64,000 nt of DNA from Lacrimispora sp. 210928-DFI.3.58 (GTDB lineage: Bacteria; Bacillota; Clostridia; Lachnospirales; Lachnospiraceae), in contig NZ_JAJCIC010000004.1 in assembly GCF_020554865.1 (NCBI RefSeq), forward strand, positions 136,269 to 200,268, read 5' to 3'. The notes beneath the pieces were generated by a model. It had not been told where the DNA came from, did not search any database, and worked only from the letters and a program-made list of their open reading frames with translations. Positions 53,828 through 63,824 of this stretch are shown one piece after another. The number at the start of each line of letters is the position of its first letter. Positions within the stretch are counted from its first letter, which is position 1. Made by a program: the position numbers and the translations under genes.

Positions 53828-55734
53828 TCTTCCACCTCCCGGAAAGGCTTTGCCTTTAGCGGAACTGCAAACTCCACACTGGTCCCGCCAATATTATTTG
53901 CGTATATTTGGAAATCACAGCTTCCAAAGCTCAACAACAGCCGTGAAAACACGTTTTCGATTCCAATAAAGTGATTATGGTTCTCATCTTCTCTGACGGA
54001 GTATTCCAACGCTGCCACCTGCTTTTTCTCTGCCGAACCATTCTGATGTAACAGCTTTTCCCTGATCTGATCCATTTTGCAGCATATCTGCCTGACTGTA
54101 TCATCTGCCACAGGGATGCCGTTATCCTTTATCAGCAAATGGAAGCCGCTTTCCATCATATTGATCTCCAGTTTGATCACACTTCCGCTCTTTCTCATAA
54201 GATTTCCGTGAGTGATGGAATTTTCGATCAGCGGCTGGATGGACATTTTAGGAATCTTAAAGTCAGCGCTTCCCGGCCCGGCCTCGTAGATCATCGTAAG
54301 CTGCTGTTCAAATCGCATCTGCTGCAGTGCAATGTAGCGCTTGATATACTCGATCTCCTTATCTGCCGATACCATAGGCGGCTCTAAGACCATGGCATAG
54401 TGAAGCATCTGGCCAAAGGAGGAGATCATCTGGTACTGCTTCAGATTATGATCCTTGAGGGCGTTGGTTGCAAAGCACTGGATGACATTATAAATAAAAT
54501 GCGGATTGATCTGAGCCTGCATTGTCCGAAGCTCTGATTTCATGTAAGCCAGCTTCAGCTCATATTTCTGGATCGCATGCTCCTTTAAGGAATCCATCAG
54601 CCGCTGGTACGAATCGATCAGAGATCCGATCTCATCATTTTCATGATAGCTGATATAATCGCTGATCTTCCGGTCCTGATCCCAGCTCCGGCTTTCCCTC
54701 TCCTTCTCCATATACGTTGTGATCTGCCGGATGGAATTGACATATTTCAGAAGCCGTACGGAAATCAGGATCAAAAACACAGCAGCCAGGGCTCCAAACA
54801 GCATCAGGATGGAGATCATCTGGGCGGTAGTCAGGGCATAGACGCTCTTATCCGGAGCAGCCTTGATGACGCTCCAGTCAAAATAGCTGGAATTGATCTG
54901 GGTTTCCGTGAAAAGCAGGTTCTTATGGCGTACCATAACACCGTTCTCATCCGCCCTGCAGTACCACGGATAGTATTCCAGAAAGCTATCCATTTGAACT
55001 TCCGGATTACTGGAGGCAATGATCGTATTCTCCCTGTCGATCACGTACACCGTTTCCTCCTCTGTATTGATCACGCTGCAGTTCTCTGTAATAAAGGAGA
55101 TGGGCAGGTCAATAGCCAGATACGCAATGGGCTTCGGATCTGCGGGGAGGTCGGAGATCGGAAGCCATACCGTGATCACCTGCTCGTTTGCCGGATACAT
55201 CTCCATGGAAGGAATATTGTGTCCATAATCCGTTTTTATATGAGTTGGCTCCACATAGATTTCATGGAAGCTCTGCATGTCAGGGGTATCCATTCTGCTA
55301 TTGATCCCGGCGCTGGAAAATTTCAGCAGCCTCGGCTCATAGAGGATCGAAAGATTTTCATGAGGCATCACCAGACAGATCTGCGATGCAGCTGTGGAAG
55401 CATAATAGATGGACTTAAAATATTCGGTAATACGCGCCTCATTATCCTCCAGATCCCTTTGGCTGTGGTGGTTTTTCAGAAATGCCATCAAAGGATGATT
55501 GATATAAACGGATCTTGTGGCTGTTATCATGCTGCTAATATAATGATCAATGTTGTTCCCTGAAACTCTTGTATCAATAACCGCCTGCTGCTCATAGCGT
55601 TTCAATGCATTATTCCTCATGGAGGAATACACGAACAGTGAAAATACCACGCTGAACAGGATCATGGACATTGTGACGTCAAATATGATTTTTTGACCTA
55701 TGCTGATAAATTTATCATTCCTCTTCTTTGCCAT
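53824..55734 (-). CDS. Sensor histidine kinase, YesM-like
   Basis: 636 residues. Membrane segment near 15-37, an extracellular cache-type sensor to about 300, a second membrane segment near 305-330, a HAMP linker, the His_kinase block AQINPHFIYNVIQ near 420 with the phospho-acceptor His, and an ATP-binding C-terminus with PKMSIQPLIENSITHG. Partner of the adjacent regulator; it likely senses an extracellular sugar. The start overlaps the isomerase gene by 20 nt, so its translation is tied to that enzyme. Confidence 0.93.
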   Translation of the reverse strand: MAKKRNDKFISIGQKIIFDVTMSMILFSVVFSLFVYSSMRNNALKRYEQQAVIDTRVSGNNIDHYISSMITATRSVYINHPLMAFLKNHHSQRDLEDNEARITEYFKSIYYASTAASQICLVMPHENLSILYEPRLLKFSSAGINSRMDTPDMQSFHEIYVEPTHIKTDYGHNIPSMEMYPANEQVITVWLPISDLPADPKPIAYLAIDLPISFITENCSVINTEEETVYVIDRENTIIASSNPEVQMDSFLEYYPWYCRADENGVMVRHKNLLFTETQINSSYFDWSVIKAAPDKSVYALTTAQMISILMLFGALAAVFLILISVRLLKYVNSIRQITTYMEKERESRSWDQDRKISDYISYHENDEIGSLIDSYQRLMDSLKEHAIQKYELKLAYMKSELRTMQAQINPHFIYNVIQCFATNALKDHNLKQYQMISSFGQMLHYAMVLEPPMVSADKEIEYIKRYIALQQMRFEQQLTMIYEAGPGSADFKIPKMSIQPLIENSITHGNLMRKSGSVIKLEINMMESGFHLLIKDNGIPVADDTVRQICCKMDQIREKLLHQNGSAEKKQVAALEYSVREDENHNHFIGIENVFSRLLLSFGSCDFQIYANNIGGTSVEFAVPLKAKPFREVEE

Positions 55735-56548
55735 AAACCTCCTCCATCATAAAATTTAAATAGGTAAGGGATTTCCTCCCGCAAATCCTGCTCTCCGGCC
55801 TGCAGAAGGTTTCTAAGGCCAGCGCTCCCTCATAGCGGATATCCTTAAGCCCCTGTAAAATCTCCCGGAAATTCATATGCCCATGGCCCGGATAATATCG
55901 ATCATTGTCCGCAATGTGTACATGCTTCACCCAGACTCCCGCCTCCCGGATCGCGTTTCCCAGATCGCTTTCATCAATATTCATGTGTACCGTATCAATA
56001 TGGAGACCGATCCGCTTGAAGGAATGCCCCTCCATAAAATGGACACCGCTCTTTATGTTGAAGAGGAAATCACTCTCATAATGGTTCATGATCTCATAGC
56101 CGATGGTCACATCATACTGCTCTGCCAGCCGGTCCAGAGCGTACAGGCTTTCCTCCACATTGCCCACGAATTCCTCCGGGGAGCCCGCATCCCGGAAGCG
56201 TCCCTGCATAGAGCCTATGATGACCAGCCCATGATAGGGGCTTACCGTGATCATATGCTCCCTCAGACACTCAATGGCCCTCCTTCTCACAGCAGCATCA
56301 TGGTCTGCAATATTCAGATGCCACGCTCCATAAGCGGCTCCTGTACCGATAGATGTCAAGGTCAGATAATTTTGCTTCAGCTGCTCTGCCAGAATTCCCC
56401 TGTCAATCTCCCTCGAATCCCGGATATGCAGCTCAACTCCATGATACCCGTCCTCTGCCATCATAGGAAAAATGTCCTCATATCTTCCACGGTAAACAAT
56501 AGGGGCATTGGGCCCCGCCTGCAAGCTTCCCGTTGTTGCTATTATCAT
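55715..56548 (-). CDS. Sugar phosphate isomerase/epimerase (TIM barrel, AP-endonuclease 2 fold)
   Basis: About 277 residues. HLNIADHD, GYEIMNHYESDF with the metal glutamate, GLHIDTVHMNIDES, WVKHVHIADNDRYYPGHGHMNF and GALALETFC give the barrel's metal and substrate residues, as in IolE/UxuA-like and D-tagatose epimerase relatives. It probably interconverts a keto- or aldo-sugar in the pathway of the adjacent transporter. ATG at 56548 follows GGAGGGGAAAGGATT; the frame from 56665 runs through the promoter region. First gene of the sugar operon. Confidence 0.85.
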   Translation of the reverse strand: MIIATTGSLQAGPNAPIVYRGRYEDIFPMMAEDGYHGVELHIRDSREIDRGILAEQLKQNYLTLTSIGTGAAYGAWHLNIADHDAAVRRRAIECLREHMITVSPYHGLVIIGSMQGRFRDAGSPEEFVGNVEESLYALDRLAEQYDVTIGYEIMNHYESDFLFNIKSGVHFMEGHSFKRIGLHIDTVHMNIDESDLGNAIREAGVWVKHVHIADNDRYYPGHGHMNFREILQGLKDIRYEGALALETFCRPESRICGRKSLTYLNFMMEEVYGKEEE

Positions 56549-56630
56549 AATCCTTTCCCCTCCTGAATAATAGAATAATACATATTGAGATTTTTCTCCA
56601 TTATCCAGTATTTTTTCAGTCAGGTTAACT

Positions 56631-56695
56631 AAAAATACCGGGCCAAAGGTGGATTTTATTGACATGTTATAAAATCCATCTTTGGCCCGGTATTC
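56631..56695 (-). terminator. Terminator after the aldo/keto reductase gene
   Basis: A near-perfect 25-bp stem (AATACCGGGCCAAAG arm, one mismatch) with a short loop, ending in TTTTTAG on the minus strand, 11 nt after the reductase stop. It isolates that gene from the sugar operon. Confidence 0.9.
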
Positions 56696-56705
56696 TTTTA
56701 TCTTT

Positions 56706-57854
56706 CTACTTTCCGAACAGCTCCCTCGCCTGCCTCATATTCTCCATGATCCCCACCCCAAATGGGCAGCGGGTCTCGCAGGCTCCGCAGCGGATGCACT
56801 CTCCTGCGTGGTGCGGCAGGACCTCGTAATGCTCCCTGACGGTCTCCGGCACCCCTCCCTGGGCCCTTGCCAGGTTGAGGAACTTTGTCACTGACGCCAC
56901 ATCGATCTGCTTAGGACAGGGAGCGCAGTGGCTGCAGTACATGCAGTGGCCCTTCCAGCTGATCTTGGGGAAGGCGGCAAATGCCATGGCGTAATCCTTC
57001 TCCTCATCGGAGGCTGTCTCATAGGATGCGCTGGCCTCCAGCTGCTCCACAGAATGAGCCCCTGCCAGGACCGTCGCCACGCCAGGGCGTGTTAAGGCAT
57101 AGTGCAGGCACTGGTAAGGCGTCAGCGCCCTGCCTGCCGGAGACAGCCTTTCATCCAGGAGATCGCCGCCGCCAAAGGCCTTCATCACGGTCACTCCCAC
57201 TCCCTGCCTCTGGCAGGTTTCATATAATTCCTGGCGCTCCGGATCCATATTTACTAACGGTTCTTTATAATTTTTCTCATCCCAGAGGGCATTGACATCC
57301 TCGCTTGCCGGCTGCAGGTCATAGCAGGGGTTCACGCTGAACATCAGCACCTCGATGAAGCCGCTTTTTACTGCCTTAAGCGCCACCTGAGAATTGTGGC
57401 TGCTGAGGCCGACATGACGGATGATCCCCTCTTTCTTTAACTCCAGCACATAGGGAAGCACGGGGCCTTCCGTGATCACCCTCCAATCCTCCAGGGAATC
57501 CACATAGTGGATCATCCCCACATCAACATAGCCGGTCTCCAAGAGGGACATCATCTCCTCCACGCCAGCCTTTACGTCATGGATCTCCCTGGTGCGCTTA
57601 TACTGCCCATCCTTCCACACAGAACAGACATGGGACTGGATGATAAATCGATCTCTCCTCCCCTTTAAGGCCTTCCCCACGCTGGACCGCACCTCAGGAT
57701 TGGAAGTGTAAAGGTCAAAATAGTTGATCCCCAGCCTTTCTGCCGCATCAAAGAGCCTCATGGTATTCCTGCACTGATCCTCTTCAAAGCCCTCGCAGCC
57801 CATACCGATCTCGCTTACCATAAGCCCTGTATTTCCCAGCTTCCGATAATTCAT
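56706..57854 (-). CDS. Aldo/keto reductase with C-terminal 4Fe-4S domain
   Basis: 382 residues. The barrel shows MNYRKLGNTGLMVSEIGMG, catalytic Asp-Tyr-Lys-His region (INYFDLYTSNPEV, IIQSHV) and NPCYD. The C-terminus has two cysteine clusters: CMYCSHCAPCP and CIRCGACETRCP, for two 4Fe-4S centres. Such fusions couple sugar or carbonyl reduction to ferredoxin-like carriers. Monocistronic with its own terminator. Start after GGAGGTTAT. Confidence 0.92.
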   Translation of the reverse strand: MNYRKLGNTGLMVSEIGMGCEGFEEDQCRNTMRLFDAAERLGINYFDLYTSNPEVRSSVGKALKGRRDRFIIQSHVCSVWKDGQYKRTREIHDVKAGVEEMMSLLETGYVDVGMIHYVDSLEDWRVITEGPVLPYVLELKKEGIIRHVGLSSHNSQVALKAVKSGFIEVLMFSVNPCYDLQPASEDVNALWDEKNYKEPLVNMDPERQELYETCQRQGVGVTVMKAFGGGDLLDERLSPAGRALTPYQCLHYALTRPGVATVLAGAHSVEQLEASASYETASDEEKDYAMAFAAFPKISWKGHCMYCSHCAPCPKQIDVASVTKFLNLARAQGGVPETVREHYEVLPHHAGECIRCGACETRCPFGVGIMENMRQARELFGK

Positions 57855-57967
57855 ATAACCTCCGCCTATTACCAGCTCTTTTTCTCTTTGGAGCTGTCAT
57901 GTCTTGATCTTTGCTCCTCTACCATTTTCGAGGCAAATGTCACCTACTATCTCATAAAGCTTATGCG

Positions 57968-57992
57968 AAGGCGGCAGCCTCTTAGCCGCCTT
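57968..57992. terminator. Hairpin at the end of sstT
   Basis: AAGGCGGC pairs with GCCGCCTT around a 9-nt loop directly after the sstT stop. The T-run is on the plus strand only, so it may act chiefly as a 3' stabiliser. Confidence 0.45.
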
Positions 57993-59219
57993 TTAAAATT
58001 CCACCTTTTCCCCGCGCTTCATCCTGTCATAGAATTCCGCAGTTGCCGCAAACATCACGTCCCCGCTGGAATTTAACGCCGTCTCCACAGAGTCCTGCAC
58101 CACACCGATGATAAAGCCAACTGCCACTGCCTGCATAGCAATATCATTGCTGATGCCAAAGAGAGCACAGGCCATGGGGATCAGAAGCAGGGAGCCTCCT
58201 GCCACGCCGGATGCGCCGCAGGCGCCCAGGGTTGCCAGCACGCTTAAGAAGATTGCGGATGCGATATCTACCTCCATTCCCAGAGTATGGGCCACAGTCA
58301 GTGCCATAACTGTGATCGTGATGGCTGCACCGTCCATATTGATGGTCGCACCCAGCGGGATCGATACGGAATAGAAATCCCGATCCATCCCCAAACGCTC
58401 ACAGAGAGCCATATTCACAGGGATATTCGCTGCAGAGCTTCTGGTGAAAAAGGCAGTCACACCGCTCTCCTTCAGACAGCGCAGTACCAGCGGATACGGA
58501 TTGCGCTTCAGGAAAATGGCTGCGATCAGCGGATCCACCACCAGTGCAACCACAAACATACAGCCAACCAGCAGAGCCAGCAGACGGCCATACTCATAAA
58601 AAATGCCGAGACCATTTTCAGAAACAGTCTCAAATACCAGTCCCAGGATTCCAAAAGGCGCAAGCTGGATCACCCAGCGGACTGCCTGGGAGACCACCTC
58701 CGCCAGATCGGAGATCACCTTCAGAGTCTCCTGTTTTGCAAGCTTCTTAAGGCCCAGGCCAAAAATGATGGCCCAGAACAGGATTCCGATATAGTTCGCA
58801 CCTGCCAGTGCGCTCACCGGGTTAGATACCATGTTGGTGATCAGGTTGGACAGAACCTCTCCCAGTCCTCCCGGAGGAGTGTTGGTGGCTGCCGCCACAT
58901 CAAGACGTATGGTGACCGGGAAGAGAAAGCTGCCTGCCACTGCCACAATGGCTGCCAGCAGCGTGCTCAGCATATACAAAAAAATAACCGTGCGGAAACG
59001 GCTTCCGATACCCACATTTGCATTTGCCAATGCGCTCATGACCAGTACAAATACCAGGATTGGCGCGATCGCCTTCAGGGCCCCCACAAATACACTTCCC
59101 AAGATCGCGATCACAGTAACCTGCGGAACAGCCAGTCCCAATGCCGCACCGATGGCCATGCCGATCACAATGCGTACAATGAGGCTCAAACAGTTCCATT
59201 TGAGAATCATCTCTTTCAT
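57993..59219 (-). CDS. sstT: Serine/threonine:sodium symporter
   Basis: 408 residues, normal for SstT of the DAACS family (eight helices and two re-entrant hairpins). Diagnostic stretches are FFTRSSAANIPVNM, GATINMDGAAITITVMA and GVAGGSLLLIPMACALFGI, matching the SstT substrate region. It imports serine and threonine with sodium. Start after AGAGGGATTTAAG. Monocistronic between terminators; it is related to, but distinct from, the cystine symporter gene just upstream. Confidence 0.93.
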   Translation of the reverse strand: MKEMILKWNCLSLIVRIVIGMAIGAALGLAVPQVTVIAILGSVFVGALKAIAPILVFVLVMSALANANVGIGSRFRTVIFLYMLSTLLAAIVAVAGSFLFPVTIRLDVAAATNTPPGGLGEVLSNLITNMVSNPVSALAGANYIGILFWAIIFGLGLKKLAKQETLKVISDLAEVVSQAVRWVIQLAPFGILGLVFETVSENGLGIFYEYGRLLALLVGCMFVVALVVDPLIAAIFLKRNPYPLVLRCLKESGVTAFFTRSSAANIPVNMALCERLGMDRDFYSVSIPLGATINMDGAAITITVMALTVAHTLGMEVDIASAIFLSVLATLGACGASGVAGGSLLLIPMACALFGISNDIAMQAVAVGFIIGVVQDSVETALNSSGDVMFAATAEFYDRMKRGEKVEF

Positions 59220-59311
59220 CTTAAATCCCTCTTTTTCCTTCGTTTATTCTATTGCTTTCCCTTGATAATGCAACATAAAAAAGTATATTGAAAATCAGGC
59301 ATTTTGTCAAC

Positions 59312-59370
59312 AAAAAAGGAAGCCCCGGACAAGCCTGAATTTCCTTGAAAATCCAAACACATCCGGGGCA
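59312..59370 (-). terminator. Terminator of the cystine operon
   Basis: GCCCCGGA pairs with TCCGGGGC across a 33-nt loop, followed by TTCCTTTTTTG on the minus strand, 45 nt after the symporter stop. Confidence 0.75.
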
Positions 59371-59414
59371 GATCCTATGATCTCATGTTTCTGCCGGCAT
59401 CAAGGCCCTTTGCC

Positions 59415-60824
59415 TTATGCCCTCTTCTCCTGCTGATGCAGGCTCATATCATTGTAAGCTGTCTCATTCAGGCTTCCCATGTGCTTGTCTACCACAAGTG
59501 CATTGGTCAGGGAACCTGTTACGTTCAGCATGGTTCTTGGCATGTCGATGATCGGGTCGATGGCCAGGATCGGGCTAACCATTGCAAACTGTGCGCCCAT
59601 ACCTACACCGGACAGGCCTACGGAAGCTGCCATGGTTGCAGTACCTGGGATACCGGCGATACCTAAGGAACCAATGGTTACAACGAAGATCGTCATTACG
59701 ATCATGGTGACATCGATCGGAGTTCCTGTTACATTGCATACATAGATGATGAGCAGAGATGGGAAAATACCTGCACAGCCCTGCATACCGGCGGTGGTAC
59801 CGAAACCAGCTACAAAGCTTGCAGTACCCTGATCAACGCCCAGCTTCTTTGTCAGAGTCTCAATTGTCATAGGAAGGCAGCCAACGCTGGAACGGGATGT
59901 AAATGCCATCAGCATGGTAGCATAGGACTTCTTCATATAGGTCACAGGATTCAGACCATGCACTGCCAGCAGGATCAGCTGGATGGTAAACTGTACAGCG
60001 GCTGCAATGTAAAGTGCAATGATAAACTTACCAACCTCAAGGATGGAGGACAGGCCTCTCTGAGCGATCGTATTTGCCAGCAGGGCCATAACTGCCCATG
60101 GCATATAATCCAGGATCAGCAGGGCCATATTGATCATTGCCTTGTGAGCTGCATTGATCAGGTCATATAATGGCTTTGCGGCCTCTTTGCTCTCATAGTT
60201 GATCCACCAGATCGCCAGACCAAGGAACGCAGAGAAAATAACCAGTCCGATGATGTTGCTGTCTACCATTGCTCCGACAATGTTGCCCGGGATCAGGTTC
60301 TTGATGGTGGTAGCTACAGGAGTGATATCCTTTGCTGTTGCAGTTCCCTCTTCTACCAGGGTGGCGCCCTTGCCTACACCAAACAGCATGCCGATAGTAA
60401 CGCCTGTCACAGAAGCGATCGCAACCATACCCATGGTGACAGCGATGGTCTTCTTCACCAGCAGGCCCATGGTCTTGCCCTGCTGCATGTTGATGATAAC
60501 CTGCATGATAGAGACCATAACCAGCGGAACCACGATCATCTTGATCAGGTTAATGTAGCCGTTTCCGACCATTGCAAACCAGGTGGTAGTCTCTGCCACG
60601 AATGCAACATCCATGGGAGCATCCGGGAATCCGGCAACGAATTGGATCGCCAGGCCCAGTACCAGGCCAAGGCCTGTACCAATCATAACTACTACTGCGA
60701 AATCCATATGTTTTTTATGATATAAAACATGGATCAGATAAAACAGAGCTGTAAGAACAGCCAGAAAAACAATGGTCTTAATATCGCTTATCATTAAAAA
60801 TTGTTTAAAAAATACGCTTTCCAT
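59415..60824 (-). CDS. tcyP: L-cystine:sodium symporter, TcyP-like
   Basis: 469 residues, close to Bacillus TcyP (about 463). DAACS family motifs FTSRSSVGCLPMTIETL, GFGTTAGMQGCAGIFPSLL and GIAGIPGTATMAASVGLSGVG are visible. The linked genes PatB (C-S lyase) and CoA-disulfide reductase/rhodanese support cystine as substrate. Start after AAAGGAGTCGGGGT. Third gene of the operon, 34 nt after the reductase. Confidence 0.88.
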   Translation of the reverse strand: MESVFFKQFLMISDIKTIVFLAVLTALFYLIHVLYHKKHMDFAVVVMIGTGLGLVLGLAIQFVAGFPDAPMDVAFVAETTTWFAMVGNGYINLIKMIVVPLVMVSIMQVIINMQQGKTMGLLVKKTIAVTMGMVAIASVTGVTIGMLFGVGKGATLVEEGTATAKDITPVATTIKNLIPGNIVGAMVDSNIIGLVIFSAFLGLAIWWINYESKEAAKPLYDLINAAHKAMINMALLILDYMPWAVMALLANTIAQRGLSSILEVGKFIIALYIAAAVQFTIQLILLAVHGLNPVTYMKKSYATMLMAFTSRSSVGCLPMTIETLTKKLGVDQGTASFVAGFGTTAGMQGCAGIFPSLLIIYVCNVTGTPIDVTMIVMTIFVVTIGSLGIAGIPGTATMAASVGLSGVGMGAQFAMVSPILAIDPIIDMPRTMLNVTGSLTNALVVDKHMGSLNETAYNDMSLHQQEKRA

Positions 60825-60858
60825 ACCCCGACTCCTTTTCTTTTGTTTTAATCTTCAG

Positions 60859-62556
60859 CTACATAAAGTTATATTCTGTAAGTATTTTGTCTCGTCCAGT
60901 TGTCATATCTGTAAAGTATTCATAACAGCTTATTCCCAAAAATGATCCGGAAATATTGAAAATGTTGTCAAAGCCGCAGCCCTTTAATGCCATGATGGCG
61001 TTATAGCTTCTCTGGCTGGTCCTGCAGTGTAAATATACCGGACGGTCTTTGGGGATCTCGGAAGTCCTCTGCCTGATCTGCCCCAGCGGGATATTAACCG
61101 CGCCCACAAGGTGGCCCATCTCAAATTCCTCAGGCGTTCTCACATCTATGATGCAGGCGCCGCTCTCCACCAATCCTCTGACCTCGCTCACATGAACCTG
61201 CTTGAACACGCCATGCAGAACATTCAGGCCTACCAGTGCAGCCAGATTGACCACATCTCTTGCTGTGCCAAACACAGGAGAATAGCAAAGCTCCAGTTCC
61301 TTTAAGTCCTCCAGAGTGCCGTTCATAGCGATCAGGGTAGCGATGACATCGATACGCTTGTCCACATTGCCCTTTCCTATGGCCTGGGCCCCCAGGATCC
61401 TTCCGGTAGGCACTTCAAATACCAGCTTAAAATGGATCGGTGAGCTGCCCGGCATCAGGCCTACTTTATCCATCGCCATGGTATAGACCGAATCACAGGG
61501 AATGTGATTTGCCTTTGCCGTCTTTTCATTCAGCCCTGTGGCTGCTGCATTGAGCCCGAATACCCGGACTGCACAGGAACCGATCACCCCTTTGTTGGTT
61601 CCCCGCATACCGTACATGGCATCAGCAGCTGTCCTTGCCTGGCGCAGAGCAGGTCCGGCCAGGGGAAGCTTCACCGGCTTGTGGGTCAGACTCTGGTACA
61701 CCTCAATGGCATCTCCCACTGCATAGATGTGGGGATCGCTGGTACAAAAGTCCGGCGTCACCTTGATCGCACCTGTTTCACCGATCTCCAGTCCGGCGTC
61801 CTTTGCCAGCCCGGTCTCAGGCAGCACGCCGATGGCAAGCACTACCACATCTGCCGGCAGTTCCTTCTCCGAACTTAAGATCACCTTGTCTTCTGTGATC
61901 GCTTTTACGCCATCTCCTAAAAACAGATCCACACCATGATCAGAGAGCTCCTTATGCAGAATCTGGCTAAAATCGTAATCAAAGGGAGCCATCACCTGGT
62001 CAGCTGCCTCCACTACGGAAACATGCTTTCCGGCCTCCTTCAGGTTCTCTGCCACTTCAAGGCCAATGAAGCCGCCTCCGACTACAACTACATCACGGCT
62101 GTCCTTCAGATTCACATATTGATCCAGCTTCACAATATCGTTTACGTTGCGCACTGTGAACACGTGAGGCAGGGATACCCCCTCGATGGATCTCGGACGG
62201 ATAGGACTGGAACCAGGAGATAACACCAGCTCATCATAAGACTCTTCGTATTCCCGGCCAGTGGCCAGATCCCTGACACGTACCTTTTTTCCGGCACGGT
62301 CTATGCTGCACACTTCATTGTTGATCCGTACGTCAATATCGTAGGAAGCCTTAAAGCCTTCCGGAGTCATCAGTACGAGATAATCCTTGTCCTCTACAGT
62401 TCTGCTCAAATAGTAGGGAAGGGAACAGTTGGAGAAGGATACATGCTCTCCCCTCTCAAATATGGTGATGGATGCCTCTGCATCCAAACGCCTGATCCTG
62501 GCTGCCGCAGAAGCACCGCCGGCAACTCCCCCTACAACAAGCACACGTTTTCCCAT
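60859..62556 (-). CDS. CoA-disulfide reductase with C-terminal rhodanese domain
   Basis: 565 residues. The FAD domain begins VLVVGGVAGGASAAARIRRL; the redox cysteine Cys44 lies in FSNCSLPYYL. A second nucleotide loop (VVVGGGFIGLEVAENLKEAG) binds NAD(P)H. A rhodanese domain occupies about 460-565 with the persulfide cysteine in VYLHCRTSQRS. Such CoADR-RHD proteins reduce CoA persulfides or polysulfide, releasing sulfide. In this operon it would reduce persulfide formed when cystine is cleaved by PatB. Start after AAAGGAAGTG. Confidence 0.92.
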   Translation of the reverse strand: MGKRVLVVGGVAGGASAAARIRRLDAEASITIFERGEHVSFSNCSLPYYLSRTVEDKDYLVLMTPEGFKASYDIDVRINNEVCSIDRAGKKVRVRDLATGREYEESYDELVLSPGSSPIRPRSIEGVSLPHVFTVRNVNDIVKLDQYVNLKDSRDVVVVGGGFIGLEVAENLKEAGKHVSVVEAADQVMAPFDYDFSQILHKELSDHGVDLFLGDGVKAITEDKVILSSEKELPADVVVLAIGVLPETGLAKDAGLEIGETGAIKVTPDFCTSDPHIYAVGDAIEVYQSLTHKPVKLPLAGPALRQARTAADAMYGMRGTNKGVIGSCAVRVFGLNAAATGLNEKTAKANHIPCDSVYTMAMDKVGLMPGSSPIHFKLVFEVPTGRILGAQAIGKGNVDKRIDVIATLIAMNGTLEDLKELELCYSPVFGTARDVVNLAALVGLNVLHGVFKQVHVSEVRGLVESGACIIDVRTPEEFEMGHLVGAVNIPLGQIRQRTSEIPKDRPVYLHCRTSQRSYNAIMALKGCGFDNIFNISGSFLGISCYEYFTDMTTGRDKILTEYNFM

Positions 62557-62600
62557 GTTTTCACTTCCTTTACAATTCAGTTGTAGTACGATTATGGCGA

Positions 62601-63785
62601 TTATAATGCTTTAATGTTTGTGATGATCCTCTCCACAGCAGTCTTGATATTCTTTGTATCCGTAGCAAGGTTAATGCGGACAAAGCCATGACCGGTAAAG
62701 CTGAACCACTCTCCCACATCGCAGGCCAGGCGGCATTTATTCTGGATAAACTCTGCTACTTTGTCACCCTCCATATAGCCCCTTAAGTCGATCCAGGACA
62801 GATAGGTTCCTTCCAGAGGAGTTACCACGATCTTGGGAAGCTCCCTGGCAAATTCCTGCTTCATATAGTCATAATTGTGACGGATCAGGGCTTTTACGTT
62901 TGCAAACCACTCCTCGCCGCCGCGGTATGCAGCCTCCACACCTGTAATTCCCATCAGGTTCACTTCCGGAGAACCAATGCTCTTAATATAAGCATCATAG
63001 GTTTCCATCAGCTTCTTGTCATAAATGATCACGTGAGAATGGATCAATCCAGCCAGATTGAAGGTTTTGGATCCGGCGTTCAGGATGATCAGCATATCCC
63101 GGTACTTGCCGCCCTTCACAACAGCGGAGGATGTGAAAGGATTCTCCTCGTATGCAAAATCCTGGTGGATCTCATCGGATACGACCAGCACTCCATGCCT
63201 GCGGCAAACATCAAGCATGCCGTCCAGTTCCTCTTCTGTCCATACGCGGCACACTGGGTTATGGGGAGAGCACAGAATGAACATCTCTACATTGTTATCT
63301 GCAATTTCTTTCTCAAATTTTTCAAGATCCAGGCTGTAGTGGCCCTCGTGATTATCCAGGTCGCATGTTACCAGCTTCCTTCCGGTGTTCAGTATCGCAT
63401 CATAGAATGGATAATATACCGGAGGACAAATAATAACTGATGCGTCTTCCTTTGTGTAAGCCCTCACTGCCGCATACAGGGAGCCTACCACACCTGTGGC
63501 AAAGCGTACATTCTCTTTGGCCAGATCCATGCCATGGTGCTTTTTCTGCCATGCAAAAAATGCATCATAATAGGAATCTTCCACCTTGCCGTAACCAAAT
63601 ACACCGTGTTCCACACGCTTTGTCAGCGCTTCACGTACTGCTGCAGGCGACTGGATCTCCATATCAGCGACCCATAAAGGAAGCAGATCTGCATCCCCGA
63701 AGATCTCCTGAAGAGAGTCCCACTTTAATGTGCCCGTACCCCTTCGCTCAACACAGTTTTCCCTACAGAACTTCTCAAAATCCAT
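62601..63785 (-). CDS. patB: MalY/PatB family PLP-dependent C-S lyase
   Basis: 394 residues, normal for cystathionine beta-lyase PatB. Landmarks are DLLPLWVADMEIQSP at the N-terminus, SPHNPVCRVW, VSDEIHQDFAY and the PLP lysine in NAGSKTFNLAGL near residue 234. It releases pyruvate, ammonia and a thiol or persulfide from cystine or cystathionine. First gene of the operon, start after AAAGGTGGTAGTAAA, under a consensus promoter overlapped by a palindrome. Confidence 0.9.
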   Translation of the reverse strand: MDFEKFCRENCVERRGTGTLKWDSLQEIFGDADLLPLWVADMEIQSPAAVREALTKRVEHGVFGYGKVEDSYYDAFFAWQKKHHGMDLAKENVRFATGVVGSLYAAVRAYTKEDASVIICPPVYYPFYDAILNTGRKLVTCDLDNHEGHYSLDLEKFEKEIADNNVEMFILCSPHNPVCRVWTEEELDGMLDVCRRHGVLVVSDEIHQDFAYEENPFTSSAVVKGGKYRDMLIILNAGSKTFNLAGLIHSHVIIYDKKLMETYDAYIKSIGSPEVNLMGITGVEAAYRGGEEWFANVKALIRHNYDYMKQEFARELPKIVVTPLEGTYLSWIDLRGYMEGDKVAEFIQNKCRLACDVGEWFSFTGHGFVRINLATDTKNIKTAVERIITNIKAL

Positions 63786-63824
63786 TTTACTACCACCTTT
63801 CCCTCATATTTACCAGTGCCATTA

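Noticed and set aside
54643..55563. 306-codon plus-strand reading frame
   Set aside because: Antisense to the sensor kinase, no ribosome site.
58287..59291. 334-codon plus-strand reading frame
   Set aside because: Antisense shadow of sstT: low-complexity, rich in Q, H and R, no ribosome site.
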